A stretch of DNA of 64,000 nt, taken from assembly GCF_900099965.1 (NCBI RefSeq), contig NZ_FNDJ01000011.1, forward strand, positions 186,001 to 250,000, written 5' to 3'. Position 1 is the stretch's first letter, and every line of letters starts with the position of its first letter. Source of the DNA: Nonomuraea jiangxiensis. Its GTDB lineage: Bacteria; Actinomycetota; Actinomycetes; Streptosporangiales; Streptosporangiaceae. The position numbers and the translations under genes are program-made. The notes beneath the pieces were generated by a model. The model ran no database searches and was not told the DNA's origin. It was given only the letters and a program-made list of their open reading frames with translations. Below are positions 18,753-25,972 of this stretch, one piece after another.

Positions 18753-18800
18753 GGCCTCAGCGTAATGCCGGCGGGACGGCCGCCGCGTGCCGGCGGTAGG

Positions 18801-18818
18801 TCATGACAAATGTCATCG
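18801..18818 (+). promoter_or_regulatory. Palindromic operator upstream of the ABC exporter operon
   Basis: TCATGACAAATGTCATCG contains perfect arms ATGACA and TGTCAT around AA, about 100 bp before the ABC ATPase gene. It is the kind of dyad bound by NarL/DesR-type response regulators, which would fit the kinase encoded third in the operon. The binding protein is inferred. Confidence 0.4.
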
Positions 18819-18917
18819 ACATCGGACGCGGGATCCATATCGGGCTGGTGATTTAGGCGACTGGCCGGGCGAATGACCTGAACGCCACTATTGACCCATG
18901 ACGAAGGAGAGGACCTG

Positions 18918-19814
18918 ATGCTCGAGATCAGCGATCTGCGCAAGCGATTCGCGGGCGGGCCCGACGCCCCCGGCGGCAAGGTCGCCCTGGACGGAATCGG
19001 CTTCAGCGTACGGCCGGGTGAGATGTTCGGCTTCGTCGGCGCCAACGGTGCCGGCAAGACGACGACCATGCGCATCGTCATGGGGGTGTTGCAGGCCGAC
19101 TCAGGTTCGGTGAGCTGGCAGGGCAGGTCGCTCGGGTATGACGAGCGGCAGCGCTTCGGCTACATGCCGGAGGAGCGGGGGCTGTACCAGAAGATGCGGG
19201 TGGCCGAGCAGATCGAGTATTTCGGCCGGTTGCACGGGCTGGGCCCGGCGGAGGCGAAGAAGGCCACCGACGACCTGCTGGAGCGGCTCGGGCTGACCGA
19301 GCGCCGGAGTGACGCGGTGCAGACGCTCTCCCTGGGCAACCAGCAGCGGGTGCAGCTCGCCGTGGCGCTGGTGCATGATCCCGAGGTCCTCATCCTGGAC
19401 GAGCCGTTCTCCGGGCTCGACCCGATCGCTGTGGACGCGCTGGCGACGGCGCTGCAGGAGCGGTGCAGGGGCGGCGTGCCGGTGATCTTCTCCAGCCACC
19501 AGTTGGAGCTGGTGGAGCGGCTGTGCGACTCGGTCGGCATCGTCTCGGCGGGCCGGATGGTGGCCACGGGTACGGTGGCCGACCTGCGTGCCGCCGAGGG
19601 CAACTCGTTGCGCGTGGTGGTCCGGGATCCCTCTCCGGGCTGGGCGGACGGCCTGCCCGGCGAGGTCACGGTGTTCGGCGACCGGCACACCCTGCGCACC
19701 GAGGGCGGCGACGACCAGGAGATTCTGCGCCGCGCCATGAAGGCGGGGCACGTCGAGCACTTCGGCATCGAGCAGCCGACCCTCACCGAGATCTTCAAGG
19801 AGGCCGTGGCGTGA
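18918..19814 (+). CDS. ABC transporter ATP-binding protein
   Basis: A 298-aa NatA-type ATPase. Walker A is GANGAGKTT, the signature is LSLGNQQRVQLA (a degenerate LSGGQ), Walker B is LILDEPFSGLDP, and the switch His is in FSSHQLELVERL. A C-terminal DUF4162-like extension carries YRTEGGDD-type sequence. ATG at 18918 follows AAGGAGAGG; an upstream TTG is less likely. It pairs with the permease that overlaps its stop. Confidence 0.94.
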   Translation: MLEISDLRKRFAGGPDAPGGKVALDGIGFSVRPGEMFGFVGANGAGKTTTMRIVMGVLQADSGSVSWQGRSLGYDERQRFGYMPEERGLYQKMRVAEQIEYFGRLHGLGPAEAKKATDDLLERLGLTERRSDAVQTLSLGNQQRVQLAVALVHDPEVLILDEPFSGLDPIAVDALATALQERCRGGVPVIFSSHQLELVERLCDSVGIVSAGRMVATGTVADLRAAEGNSLRVVVRDPSPGWADGLPGEVTVFGDRHTLRTEGGDDQEILRRAMKAGHVEHFGIEQPTLTEIFKEAVA

Positions 19815-20920
19815 ACGGACTGATGCTGGTCGCCCGACGGGAGATCACCACGCAGATACGGACGAAGGGGTTCCTGATCGGCCTGCTCGTCACGGCGTTG
19901 CTGGTGGCGGCGGTGTCCTTCGCGCCCAAGATCTTCGGTGGGCCCACCTCCTACACGCTCGGCACGGTCAACTCCCAGCAACTGCCGCTGCAGGCCGCCG
20001 CGCCGGACGCCGAGGTCACGTGGCGCTCCTTCCCCGACGAGAACGCGGCCAAGCAGGCCGTGCTCGCAGGGGACGTGGACGCCGTGCTGGTCAACGGCGT
20101 CAAGGTGCTCACCGACGGGGAGATCGACCCCCAGCTCGGCGTGCTGCTGCAGAGCGTCAACAAGGAGACCAAGCTCGGCGCGGCCGGGGTCTCGATCCCG
20201 CCGCTGCAGATGCAGTCCGTGGGCGCCGACACGCGTTACGAGGCCGCCCGCGCTGGGATCGCCGTGGTGCTGGTGCTGCTGCTCTTCATGCTTCTCATGG
20301 GTCAGGTCATGATGGTGGCGATGGGCGTCGTGGAGGAGAAGGGCAGCCGGATCGTGGAGATCCTGCTCTCCACGGTGCGGCCGTGGCAGCTGCTCGGCGG
20401 CAAGATCATCGGATTGGGCGTGCTCGGCCTGATCAACCTGGTCACGATCGCCGTCGTCGGGCTCGCCGCCGCCATGGTCTCCGGCCTCGCCGCGGACTTC
20501 CCGCCTGGCATTCCGGGCCTGCTGGCGGGCGTGCTGGTGTGGTTCATCCTGGGATATGCCTTCTTCGCCACGCTGTCGGCCGCGTTCGCGTCGCTGGTCT
20601 CGCGTCAGGAGGAGGTGAGCAGCGTGATGACGCCGCTGACCATGCTCATCATGGTCACCTACTTCGTCGCCTTCTACACCACCAACGACGCCACCGGGAC
20701 GCTGGCCACCGTGCTGTCCTACGTGCCGCCGTTCTCCGCGATGATCATGCCGGTCCGGATGGCCGCGACCGAGGTGCCGCTGTGGCAGGTGGGAGCCTCC
20801 ATGGCGGCGATGGTGGTGGCCGTGCTGGCGGTGCTGAGCTTCGGCGCCACGGTCTACCAGCGGGCGGTGCTGCGTACGGGGGCCCGGCTCAAGCTCGGCG
20901 ACGTGTTGCGTACGCGGTAG
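19811..20920 (+). CDS. ABC-2 type permease (NatB-like)
   Basis: A 369-aa permease whose GTG start overlaps the ATPase stop (GTGA). One N-terminal membrane helix (residues 18-36) is followed by a roughly 130-aa extracytoplasmic domain, then five or six helices beginning with IAVVLVLLLFMLLMGQVMM and the VVEEKGSRIVEILLSTVRP motif of the NatB/COG1668 family. With the ATPase it probably exports a drug, peptide or ion. The substrate is unknown. Confidence 0.92.
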   Translation: MNGLMLVARREITTQIRTKGFLIGLLVTALLVAAVSFAPKIFGGPTSYTLGTVNSQQLPLQAAAPDAEVTWRSFPDENAAKQAVLAGDVDAVLVNGVKVLTDGEIDPQLGVLLQSVNKETKLGAAGVSIPPLQMQSVGADTRYEAARAGIAVVLVLLLFMLLMGQVMMVAMGVVEEKGSRIVEILLSTVRPWQLLGGKIIGLGVLGLINLVTIAVVGLAAAMVSGLAADFPPGIPGLLAGVLVWFILGYAFFATLSAAFASLVSRQEEVSSVMTPLTMLIMVTYFVAFYTTNDATGTLATVLSYVPPFSAMIMPVRMAATEVPLWQVGASMAAMVVAVLAVLSFGATVYQRAVLRTGARLKLGDVLRTR

Positions 20921-22087
20921 ATGGATCCGATCAAGCGGGCGCGGCGCTTCACCTGGATCATGCTGCTCTCCAGCTTGGTGATCATGTGGGTTCTCATCGT
21001 CCTGACGATCGCGATCGCGATCGGTGAGGGGAGGATCTCCTGGTGGCGTACCGCGGCCGCACTGGTCGCCGCGATCTTGTTCACCTGGCTCGCGCTGCGG
21101 ATGCTCACGTCGCTGCTGGACCGCCGTTACCCCACCAGGCTGGTGGTGGGAACGGCGGTTCTCGCGCTGGTGGTGGCGGTGCTGGGCGGGGGGTCCCCGT
21201 TCAGCTGGGGATTCACGCTCATGGTCTGGTTGACCCTGGCGGTGCTGGAGGTTCGCAGACGCACGGTCGTGCTGATCGCGGTGGGCACGTGGGTGGTCAG
21301 TGTCGGGGTCTCCGCCCTGTACCTGGTGGACGGATCGAGTCCCGTGAGGCCGGGCTCGGACGCCGTGAGCATGATGATCATAATGGTGCTGGTCTACGGG
21401 ATGTGGTGCGCGTTCCTGCCGCCGTGCAACCGGATGTGGATGTGGATCTGGTCGCTCGCCGTACAAGCACACGAGGGCCGTGAGGCGCACACGCGGCTGG
21501 CACTGGCCGAGGAGCGGCTGCGCTTCGCGAGGGACCTGCACGATCTCGTGGGACACCAGCTCTCGGCCATCGCGGTCAAGACCGAGCTGTCGGTACGCCT
21601 GTCGGACGTGAACCCGGCGGCGGCCAAGGCGGAGATGGCCGAGGTCAACCAGCTGACCAGGAAGGCGTTGCGGGAGCTGAGGCAGGCCGTGCGCGGCTAC
21701 CGTGAGCTTGACTTGGCCGCTGAGCTGAATAGCGTGAAAAGCGTGCTCGAAGCGGCCGGTGTCCGTTGTCAGGTTCACCTGCCCTACCGTGAGCTGCCCG
21801 ACGGAGTGGCCCCGGTGTTCGCCTACGCGGTCCGCGAGGCGGTGACCAACGTGCTCAAGCACAGCATCGCGACGGTCTGCGACATCACGATCCGCTTCAC
21901 CGCCGAGGAGGCGGAGCTCCGCGTACGCAACGACGGGGTCGGCCGGCAGCAGGTCGCCGAGCTGGGCACCGGGCTGGCGGGTTTGGGGGAGCGGCTGGCC
22001 CAGGTGGGGGGCAAGGTCACCGCCCTGCCGACGAAAGATGGACAGTTCATCCTGAGTGCGGTCGTGTCACTGCCGATACGTGGGTAG
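20921..22087 (+). CDS. Sensor histidine kinase without adjacent response regulator
   Basis: A 388-aa HisKA_3 kinase starting on the base after the permease stop. Four to five membrane helices (residues 12-170) precede a linker helix, the H-box FARDLHDLVGHQLS (H207), and a HATPase_c domain with REAVTNVLKHS and RNDGVG. Such kinases normally sit beside a LuxR-type regulator; here the next gene encodes a STAS protein. It resembles DesK-like kinases of ABC exporter systems. Confidence 0.92.
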   Translation: MDPIKRARRFTWIMLLSSLVIMWVLIVLTIAIAIGEGRISWWRTAAALVAAILFTWLALRMLTSLLDRRYPTRLVVGTAVLALVVAVLGGGSPFSWGFTLMVWLTLAVLEVRRRTVVLIAVGTWVVSVGVSALYLVDGSSPVRPGSDAVSMMIIMVLVYGMWCAFLPPCNRMWMWIWSLAVQAHEGREAHTRLALAEERLRFARDLHDLVGHQLSAIAVKTELSVRLSDVNPAAAKAEMAEVNQLTRKALRELRQAVRGYRELDLAAELNSVKSVLEAAGVRCQVHLPYRELPDGVAPVFAYAVREAVTNVLKHSIATVCDITIRFTAEEAELRVRNDGVGRQQVAELGTGLAGLGERLAQVGGKVTALPTKDGQFILSAVVSLPIRG

Positions 22088-22167
22088 GGGCATCGTGTGG
22101 GGTGTTCACCGGGGTGAGCGCTTCGCGCGGGGTAGGACCACGCTGTGAGCGTGATTGAGGAGGTGGC

Positions 22168-22485
22168 ATGCGCGTCCGGGGCAATCCGAGGGCACAGGTG
22201 GTGCGGATCGGCGCCCGGCTCGACGCCGGCACGTCGGCCGGGGTGCGTGAGAGCCTGCACGAGGCTCTCGACTCCGGTGACGGCGATCTGATCCTGGATC
22301 TCTCCGAGCTGGAGATGATCGACGCTACCGGTCTCGGGGTGCTCGTGGGGGCGCATCGGCGCGCGCTCAGCGTGCAACGCCGCCTCGTTCTTCGGGGGGT
22401 GCCACCGCGGATCATGCGGATACTGGCGGTGACCCGGCTGAATCGGGTGCTGCACGTGGAGGTTCCGGCAGCCGCGGTGGCCTGA
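22168..22485 (+). CDS. STAS-domain anti-sigma factor antagonist-like protein
   Basis: A 105-aa single STAS domain. The phosphorylation-site loop reads MIDATGLGVLVGAHRRA, with Thr where SpoIIAA/RsbV often have Ser. No partner RsbW-type kinase is adjacent, so it may act on an anti-sigma factor encoded elsewhere. GAGGAGG lies 4 bp before the ATG. It is followed by a strong terminator. Confidence 0.88.
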   Translation: MRVRGNPRAQVVRIGARLDAGTSAGVRESLHEALDSGDGDLILDLSELEMIDATGLGVLVGAHRRALSVQRRLVLRGVPPRIMRILAVTRLNRVLHVEVPAAAVA

Positions 22486-22497
22486 TGTGACATATCG

Positions 22498-22532
22498 GGG
22501 CGGGCGACGATCAGCCGTCGCCCGCCCTTTTC
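22498..22532 (+). terminator. Rho-independent terminator after the STAS gene
   Basis: GGGCGGGCGAC (22498-22508) and GTCGCCCGCCC (22517-22527) form a perfect 11-bp stem with an 8-nt loop and a TTTTCT tail. It is the clearest intrinsic terminator in the window. Confidence 0.92.
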
Positions 22533-22611
22533 TGACTTAGACGAAATGCAGATTGCGGCTGTCCGAATGGCGCTGCCGCAATCCGCGGCGAATGGCGATT
22601 ATCACTCTGGC

Positions 22612-23235
22612 TCAAGGGCCGCCGAGGCTGCGGGTGAAGATGTGCACGGCGACGTCCGCGAGTTCGTCGATCGGCGGCTGCGGTTCGGTGAGCAGCCATT
22701 CGATGAGCAACTCCTGTAACGCGCCAATGACACCGAGTGCCACCAGCCGCCGATTCAACGGGGTGGCGGCCGGGAAATCGGCCGCCGCTTCCTCCACGAG
22801 CCGGGCGAAGGAGTCCACCGCGCGCTGACGTGAGGCGGTCAGGACGTCGCCCGACCGGCGTACCTCGACGTGCATGATGCGGGCCCGCCGCCAGTCGGCC
22901 GTGGTGAACTCGATATAGGCGCGAATCCCGGCTTTGACCCTGTCGTCAAGCGCGTTCGGCGCGTCCTGGATCGCTTTGGCGACGACTATCAGGCTTTCCT
23001 CCACACATCGCTCGTGCAGCGCCTGCAGGAGCTCCTCGCGGCCACCGAAACATTCGTAGAAGGCCCGGTTGGAGATCCGCGCCTCCGAACACAGCCTTTC
23101 GATGGTCGTCGCCGCGAAACCCGGCTTCGCGTATAGCGTGTAGGCGGCTGTCATCAGCCGCTCGCGTCTGTCGGCCAGCCTTTGCTCAGCCGACATTCCC
23201 CGGTAAGACCGGTTCACATTCCACCCGTCCAACAT
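22612..23235 (-). CDS. TetR-family transcriptional regulator
   Basis: A 207-aa regulator. The helix-turn-helix lies in YAKPGFAATTIERLCSEARISNRAFYECFGGREELLQAL. The C-terminal ligand domain (residues 80-207) is helical and unassigned. ATG at 23235 is chosen because GGGGG lies 8 bp upstream and a CATAAT -10 box at 23259-23264 puts the transcript start just before it; ATG at 23196 would truncate the conserved YRGMSAEQ segment. It converges on the STAS gene. No obvious target neighbour, so it may regulate itself or distant genes. Confidence 0.9.
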   Translation of the reverse strand: MLDGWNVNRSYRGMSAEQRLADRRERLMTAAYTLYAKPGFAATTIERLCSEARISNRAFYECFGGREELLQALHERCVEESLIVVAKAIQDAPNALDDRVKAGIRAYIEFTTADWRRARIMHVEVRRSGDVLTASRQRAVDSFARLVEEAAADFPAATPLNRRLVALGVIGALQELLIEWLLTEPQPPIDELADVAVHIFTRSLGGP

Positions 23236-23258
23236 GATCGTGGCCCCCAGAGCACACA

Positions 23259-23278
23259 ATTATGGACGGATGATCCGT
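23259..23278 (-). promoter_or_regulatory. Promoter -10 and palindromic operator of the TetR gene
   Basis: On the minus strand, the perfect palindrome ACGGAT-G-ATCCGT (23266-23278) lies directly upstream of CATAAT (23259-23264). The dyad sits in the -10/-35 spacer, the expected place for autorepression. No good -35 box is visible. Confidence 0.55.
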
Positions 23279-23486
23279 TTAGGGAAAGGGCGGGATGATT
23301 ATCTCTTGCGTCACCCGTGCAAGAACGTGACAAGTCTGATCAGCTGCTCAAGTTCTCCGAGCCGGGGTGAACGGCGCCAACTTCGCCCGGAGCACCGCCG
23401 GGCATCGGCGCGAGATGGGCCGTTCGCCGGCGCGCGCGATGCTGCGATTCCCCATGAAACTTTCACCCCCCAACCCAAACCCCTTC

Positions 23487-23919
23487 CTAGTCGTTACGCT
23501 CCGCCAAGCCGACCACCCGCCGTAAGGGGCTGGCGGCCCTCCAGGAAACGGCCTCTGACCCTTCACCGCTGACCCGCCGTAACGCGAGCCCCCCTGGGCC
23601 GCCTGGGTGGTTCCTTCGGGGGTCCCTTGGCGGCGCTCATTCGGCTCCAGCGGGCTTCAAGGATGGCCGGGTGTAACCAGGGCGCACCATGGCCAATACG
23701 GCCGCGATGCGCCACCTCAGCCTCCTCCAGCCGGTCGAGAGGACCGCTTCCCGATCGGCCAGGGACGGGACCACCCGCTCGGTCAAGAAGGGGACCACCC
23801 AGCCGGTCAAGGAGGCGCTCGCGTAACGGCGGGCCACCGGTGAAGGGTCAGGGGCCGTTTCCTGGAGGGCCCTCAGCCCCTTACGGCGGGTGGCAAGCTT
23901 GGCGGAGCGTAACGAATAG
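23487..23919. repeat. Long imperfect inverted repeat element, no coding content
   Basis: The gap between the TetR and nucS genes (about 700 bp) holds no convincing gene. Arms 23487-23617 and 23787-23919 (about 131 bp each) are inverted copies, mostly 85-95% alike. Both contain CGTTACGCTCCGCCAAGC, CCGCCGTAAGGGGCTG and CCTCCAGGAAACGGCC in opposite orientation. The 169-bp centre is unique. The whole could fold into a large cruciform or RNA hairpin. It looks like a MITE-like or palindromic intergenic element. The right arm ends 16 bp before the nucS stop codon, so nucS transcripts would run into it. Confidence 0.8.
23767..23814. repeat. 24-bp tandem repeat inside the inverted-repeat element
   Basis: Two adjacent 24-bp units (23767-23790 and 23791-23814) share GGGACCACCC and GGTCAAG. 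A more diverged third copy may precede them. They lie at and inside the inner end of the right arm. Confidence 0.6.
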
Positions 23920-23934
23920 AAAAGAGTTTGAACT

Positions 23935-24597
23935 TTAAAACAGGGTCGGGTTTTCGGGTTCGATGCCGCGGAGGGTGTCGTAGTCCAGGGTGACGCAGGA
24001 GATGCCGCGGTCGGTGGCGAGCACGCGGGCCTGGGGTTTGATCTCCTGTGCCGCGAACACCCCCCGCACCGGCGCCAGCAGCGGGTCGCGGTTGAGCAGC
24101 TCCAGATAGCGCGTGAGCTGCTCCACCCCGTCGATCTCGCCGCGGCGCTTGATCTCCACCGCCACCGTCGCCCCCACCCCGTCACGGCACAGGATGTCCA
24201 CGGGCCCGATCGCCGTCATGTATTCGCGGCGGATCAGCGAGTAGCCCTCGCCCAGCGTGGTGATGTGCTCGGCGAGCAGCTCCTGGAGGTGCGCCTCCAC
24301 GCCGTCCTTGATCAGCCCGGGGTCCACGCCCAGCTCGTGGCTGGAGTCGTGCAGGATCTCCGCCATGGTCAGGACCAGCTTCTCGCCGGTCTTGCCGTGC
24401 GTGACCGTCCAGGTCTCGCCGTCTTCCTTGAGCTTGCACGGCGGGTTCATCCAGTTGAGCGGCTTGAACGCGCGGTCGTCGGCGTGAATGCTCACGCTGC
24501 CGTCCGCCTTGATCAGGACGAGCCGCGGCGCCAACGGCAGGTGCGCCGTGAGCCGCCCGATGTAATCCACGCTGCACCGCGCGATGACCAGCCGCAT
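23935..24597 (-). CDS. nucS: Mismatch endonuclease NucS/EndoMS
   Basis: A 220-aa endonuclease that cuts both strands at G-T, G-G and T-T mismatches and replaces MutSL in most actinobacteria. The N-terminal dimerisation domain is followed by a RecB-like nuclease with catalytic D134 (GPVDILCRD) and E148-x-K150 (VAVEIKRRGEIDG). The C-terminal PTLF resembles the beta-clamp-binding tail reported for corynebacterial NucS. TAAGGT (24606-24611) plus 8 nt before the ATG suggests leaderless expression. The downstream side is the inverted-repeat element. Confidence 0.95.
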   Translation of the reverse strand: MRLVIARCSVDYIGRLTAHLPLAPRLVLIKADGSVSIHADDRAFKPLNWMNPPCKLKEDGETWTVTHGKTGEKLVLTMAEILHDSSHELGVDPGLIKDGVEAHLQELLAEHITTLGEGYSLIRREYMTAIGPVDILCRDGVGATVAVEIKRRGEIDGVEQLTRYLELLNRDPLLAPVRGVFAAQEIKPQARVLATDRGISCVTLDYDTLRGIEPENPTLF

Positions 24598-24665
24598 GAC
24601 GACCCACCTTAGCGGCTCTGGAAAACTGGAGGCATGGCGTTCACACAGGCGGTGCGGGAGCCCCG

Positions 24666-24956
24666 ATGAGCCCCCGCCGTGCCCGCCGCAGGGAGTCCTC
24701 CCGCCCCCTCGGCTTCCCCACCGGCCTGGACACAGTGGAGGAATGGCCCGACGGCGAGTGGAAAGTACGCATACTCACCGGCGCGTCCTCCACCAAGGAC
24801 TACCGCTGTCCCGGCTGCGACCAGGAGATCCGTGGCGGCCGGCCGCACCTGGTCGCCTGGCCCAACTGGCCGGGCGGCGACGAGGAGCGCCGCCACTGGC
24901 ACCAGACCTGCTGGCGTAAGAGACTCGACCGCGGCCCCGGCAGGAGCCGCTACTGA
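24666..24956 (+). CDS. Conserved small zinc-ribbon-like protein
   Basis: A 96-aa protein with CPGC near residue 48 and a later HWHQTCW motif, together forming a possible Cys3His metal site. It is basic and soluble. Similar proteins occur in many actinobacteria, sometimes labelled ATP/GTP-binding without visible basis. It is divergent from nucS with a 68-bp gap. Function unknown. Confidence 0.78.
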   Translation: MSPRRARRRESSRPLGFPTGLDTVEEWPDGEWKVRILTGASSTKDYRCPGCDQEIRGGRPHLVAWPNWPGGDEERRHWHQTCWRKRLDRGPGRSRY

Positions 24957-25038
24957 TGGGAAACCTGCCCGCCCTGCCCTGGGCAGCGGCCGGTGTGGCA
25001 GCGTGTCGGCAGATATGTCACGAGCACTGAAGGGATCC

Positions 25039-25746
25039 ATGGTGGAGATTCGCGCGGCGACCGTGCTGCCCGCCCGGCGCGAGCCGATCGAGTTGCACAC
25101 GGGTGACGGCCTGACCCTGGTCGGCGAGCTGGCCCTGCCCCAGGACCGGCCTCCCGTGGCGACGCTGGTGACGCTGCATCCGCTGCCCACCCACGGCGGC
25201 TTCATGGACAGCCACGTCTTCAAGAAGGCCGCCAACCGTCTGCCCGCCCTCGCCGACCTGGCCGTGTTGCGGTTCAACACGCGGGGCACGTCCTCGGAGC
25301 GCGGCACCTCGGAGGGCACGTTCGACGGGGGAGAGGGCGAGCGGTTCGACGTCGCCGCGGCGCTGGAATACGCCGAGTTCCACGACCTGCCGCACGTGTG
25401 GGTGGTCGGGTGGTCGTTCGGGACCGAGCTGACGCTCAAGTGGGCCCACGATCCGCTGGTCGAGGGCGCGATCCTGCTCTCGCCGCCGCTGCACAGGGCG
25501 ACCGACGCGGATCTGGACGCCTGGGCCGGGTTCGGGCGTCCGCTGACGGCGCTGGTGCCCGAGTTCGACGACTACCTGCGGCCGGAGGAGGCCCGCAAGC
25601 GGTTCGCGCGCGTGCCGCAGGCCGAGGTCGTCGGGGTGGACGGGGCCAAGCACCTGTGGGTGGGGGAGCCGTACGTGCGGATCGCGCTGGACGAGATCGT
25701 CAAGCGGGTCAACCCGGCGGCCTGGCCGCTGCCGACCGAGGTGTGA
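25039..25746 (+). CDS. Alpha/beta hydrolase (dienelactone hydrolase-like)
   Basis: A 235-aa hydrolase. The nucleophile elbow GWSFGTEL places Ser at 126. The acid is likely in LVPEFDDY and the His in GAKHLWVG. HPLPTHGG near residue 50 is the oxyanion-region motif of the COG2945 family. ATG at 25039 follows GAAGGGA; ATG at 25015 is an in-frame alternative. Substrate unknown. Confidence 0.85.
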   Translation: MVEIRAATVLPARREPIELHTGDGLTLVGELALPQDRPPVATLVTLHPLPTHGGFMDSHVFKKAANRLPALADLAVLRFNTRGTSSERGTSEGTFDGGEGERFDVAAALEYAEFHDLPHVWVVGWSFGTELTLKWAHDPLVEGAILLSPPLHRATDADLDAWAGFGRPLTALVPEFDDYLRPEEARKRFARVPQAEVVGVDGAKHLWVGEPYVRIALDEIVKRVNPAAWPLPTEV

Positions 25747-25837
25747 TCGGGCTGCCGACCGCTGTCTGATCGGCGGTCAACGCCCGGCGTCCCGGCATCG
25801 GCGGATATTTCCGGACATGTCGCCGGTCTGAAGGTTT

Positions 25838-25858
25838 TTTTGAGCATAAGGCTCAAAA
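25838..25858. promoter_or_regulatory. Palindrome upstream of the LamG/RHS genes
   Basis: TTTTGAGC-ATAAG-GCTCAAAA is a perfect 8-bp inverted repeat in the AT-richest part of the 226-bp gap before the LamG gene. It could be an operator for this two-gene unit or a terminator for the upstream hydrolase, as its right arm ends in A and its left arm begins with T on both strands. Confidence 0.45.
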
Positions 25859-25972
25859 GTCTGGACCCTGTACGTGGCCCAGGGTGAGAATCCGATCGGC
25901 AATCGAAGATCGTGGAGACGCCGGGCCGCCCCTGTCCCGCGCGTAACCCCTGCTCGTTGGAGCGAGGTACGT

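Noticed and set aside
19160..21862. 900-aa minus-strand frame across the ABC/kinase operon
   Set aside because: His/Arg/Gln-rich nonsense typical of antisense GC-rich frames.
23607..23843. Short frames inside the inverted-repeat element
   Set aside because: Translations are repeat-derived, without ribosome binding sites or recognisable families.
23487..23919. Insertion sequence
   Set aside because: No transposase frame and no obvious target duplication; kept as a non-coding repeat element.
24679..25038. N-terminal extension of the hydrolase frame
   Set aside because: Overlaps the zinc-ribbon gene and has Pro/Arg-rich, non-conserved translation; ATG 25039 has a good ribosome binding site.
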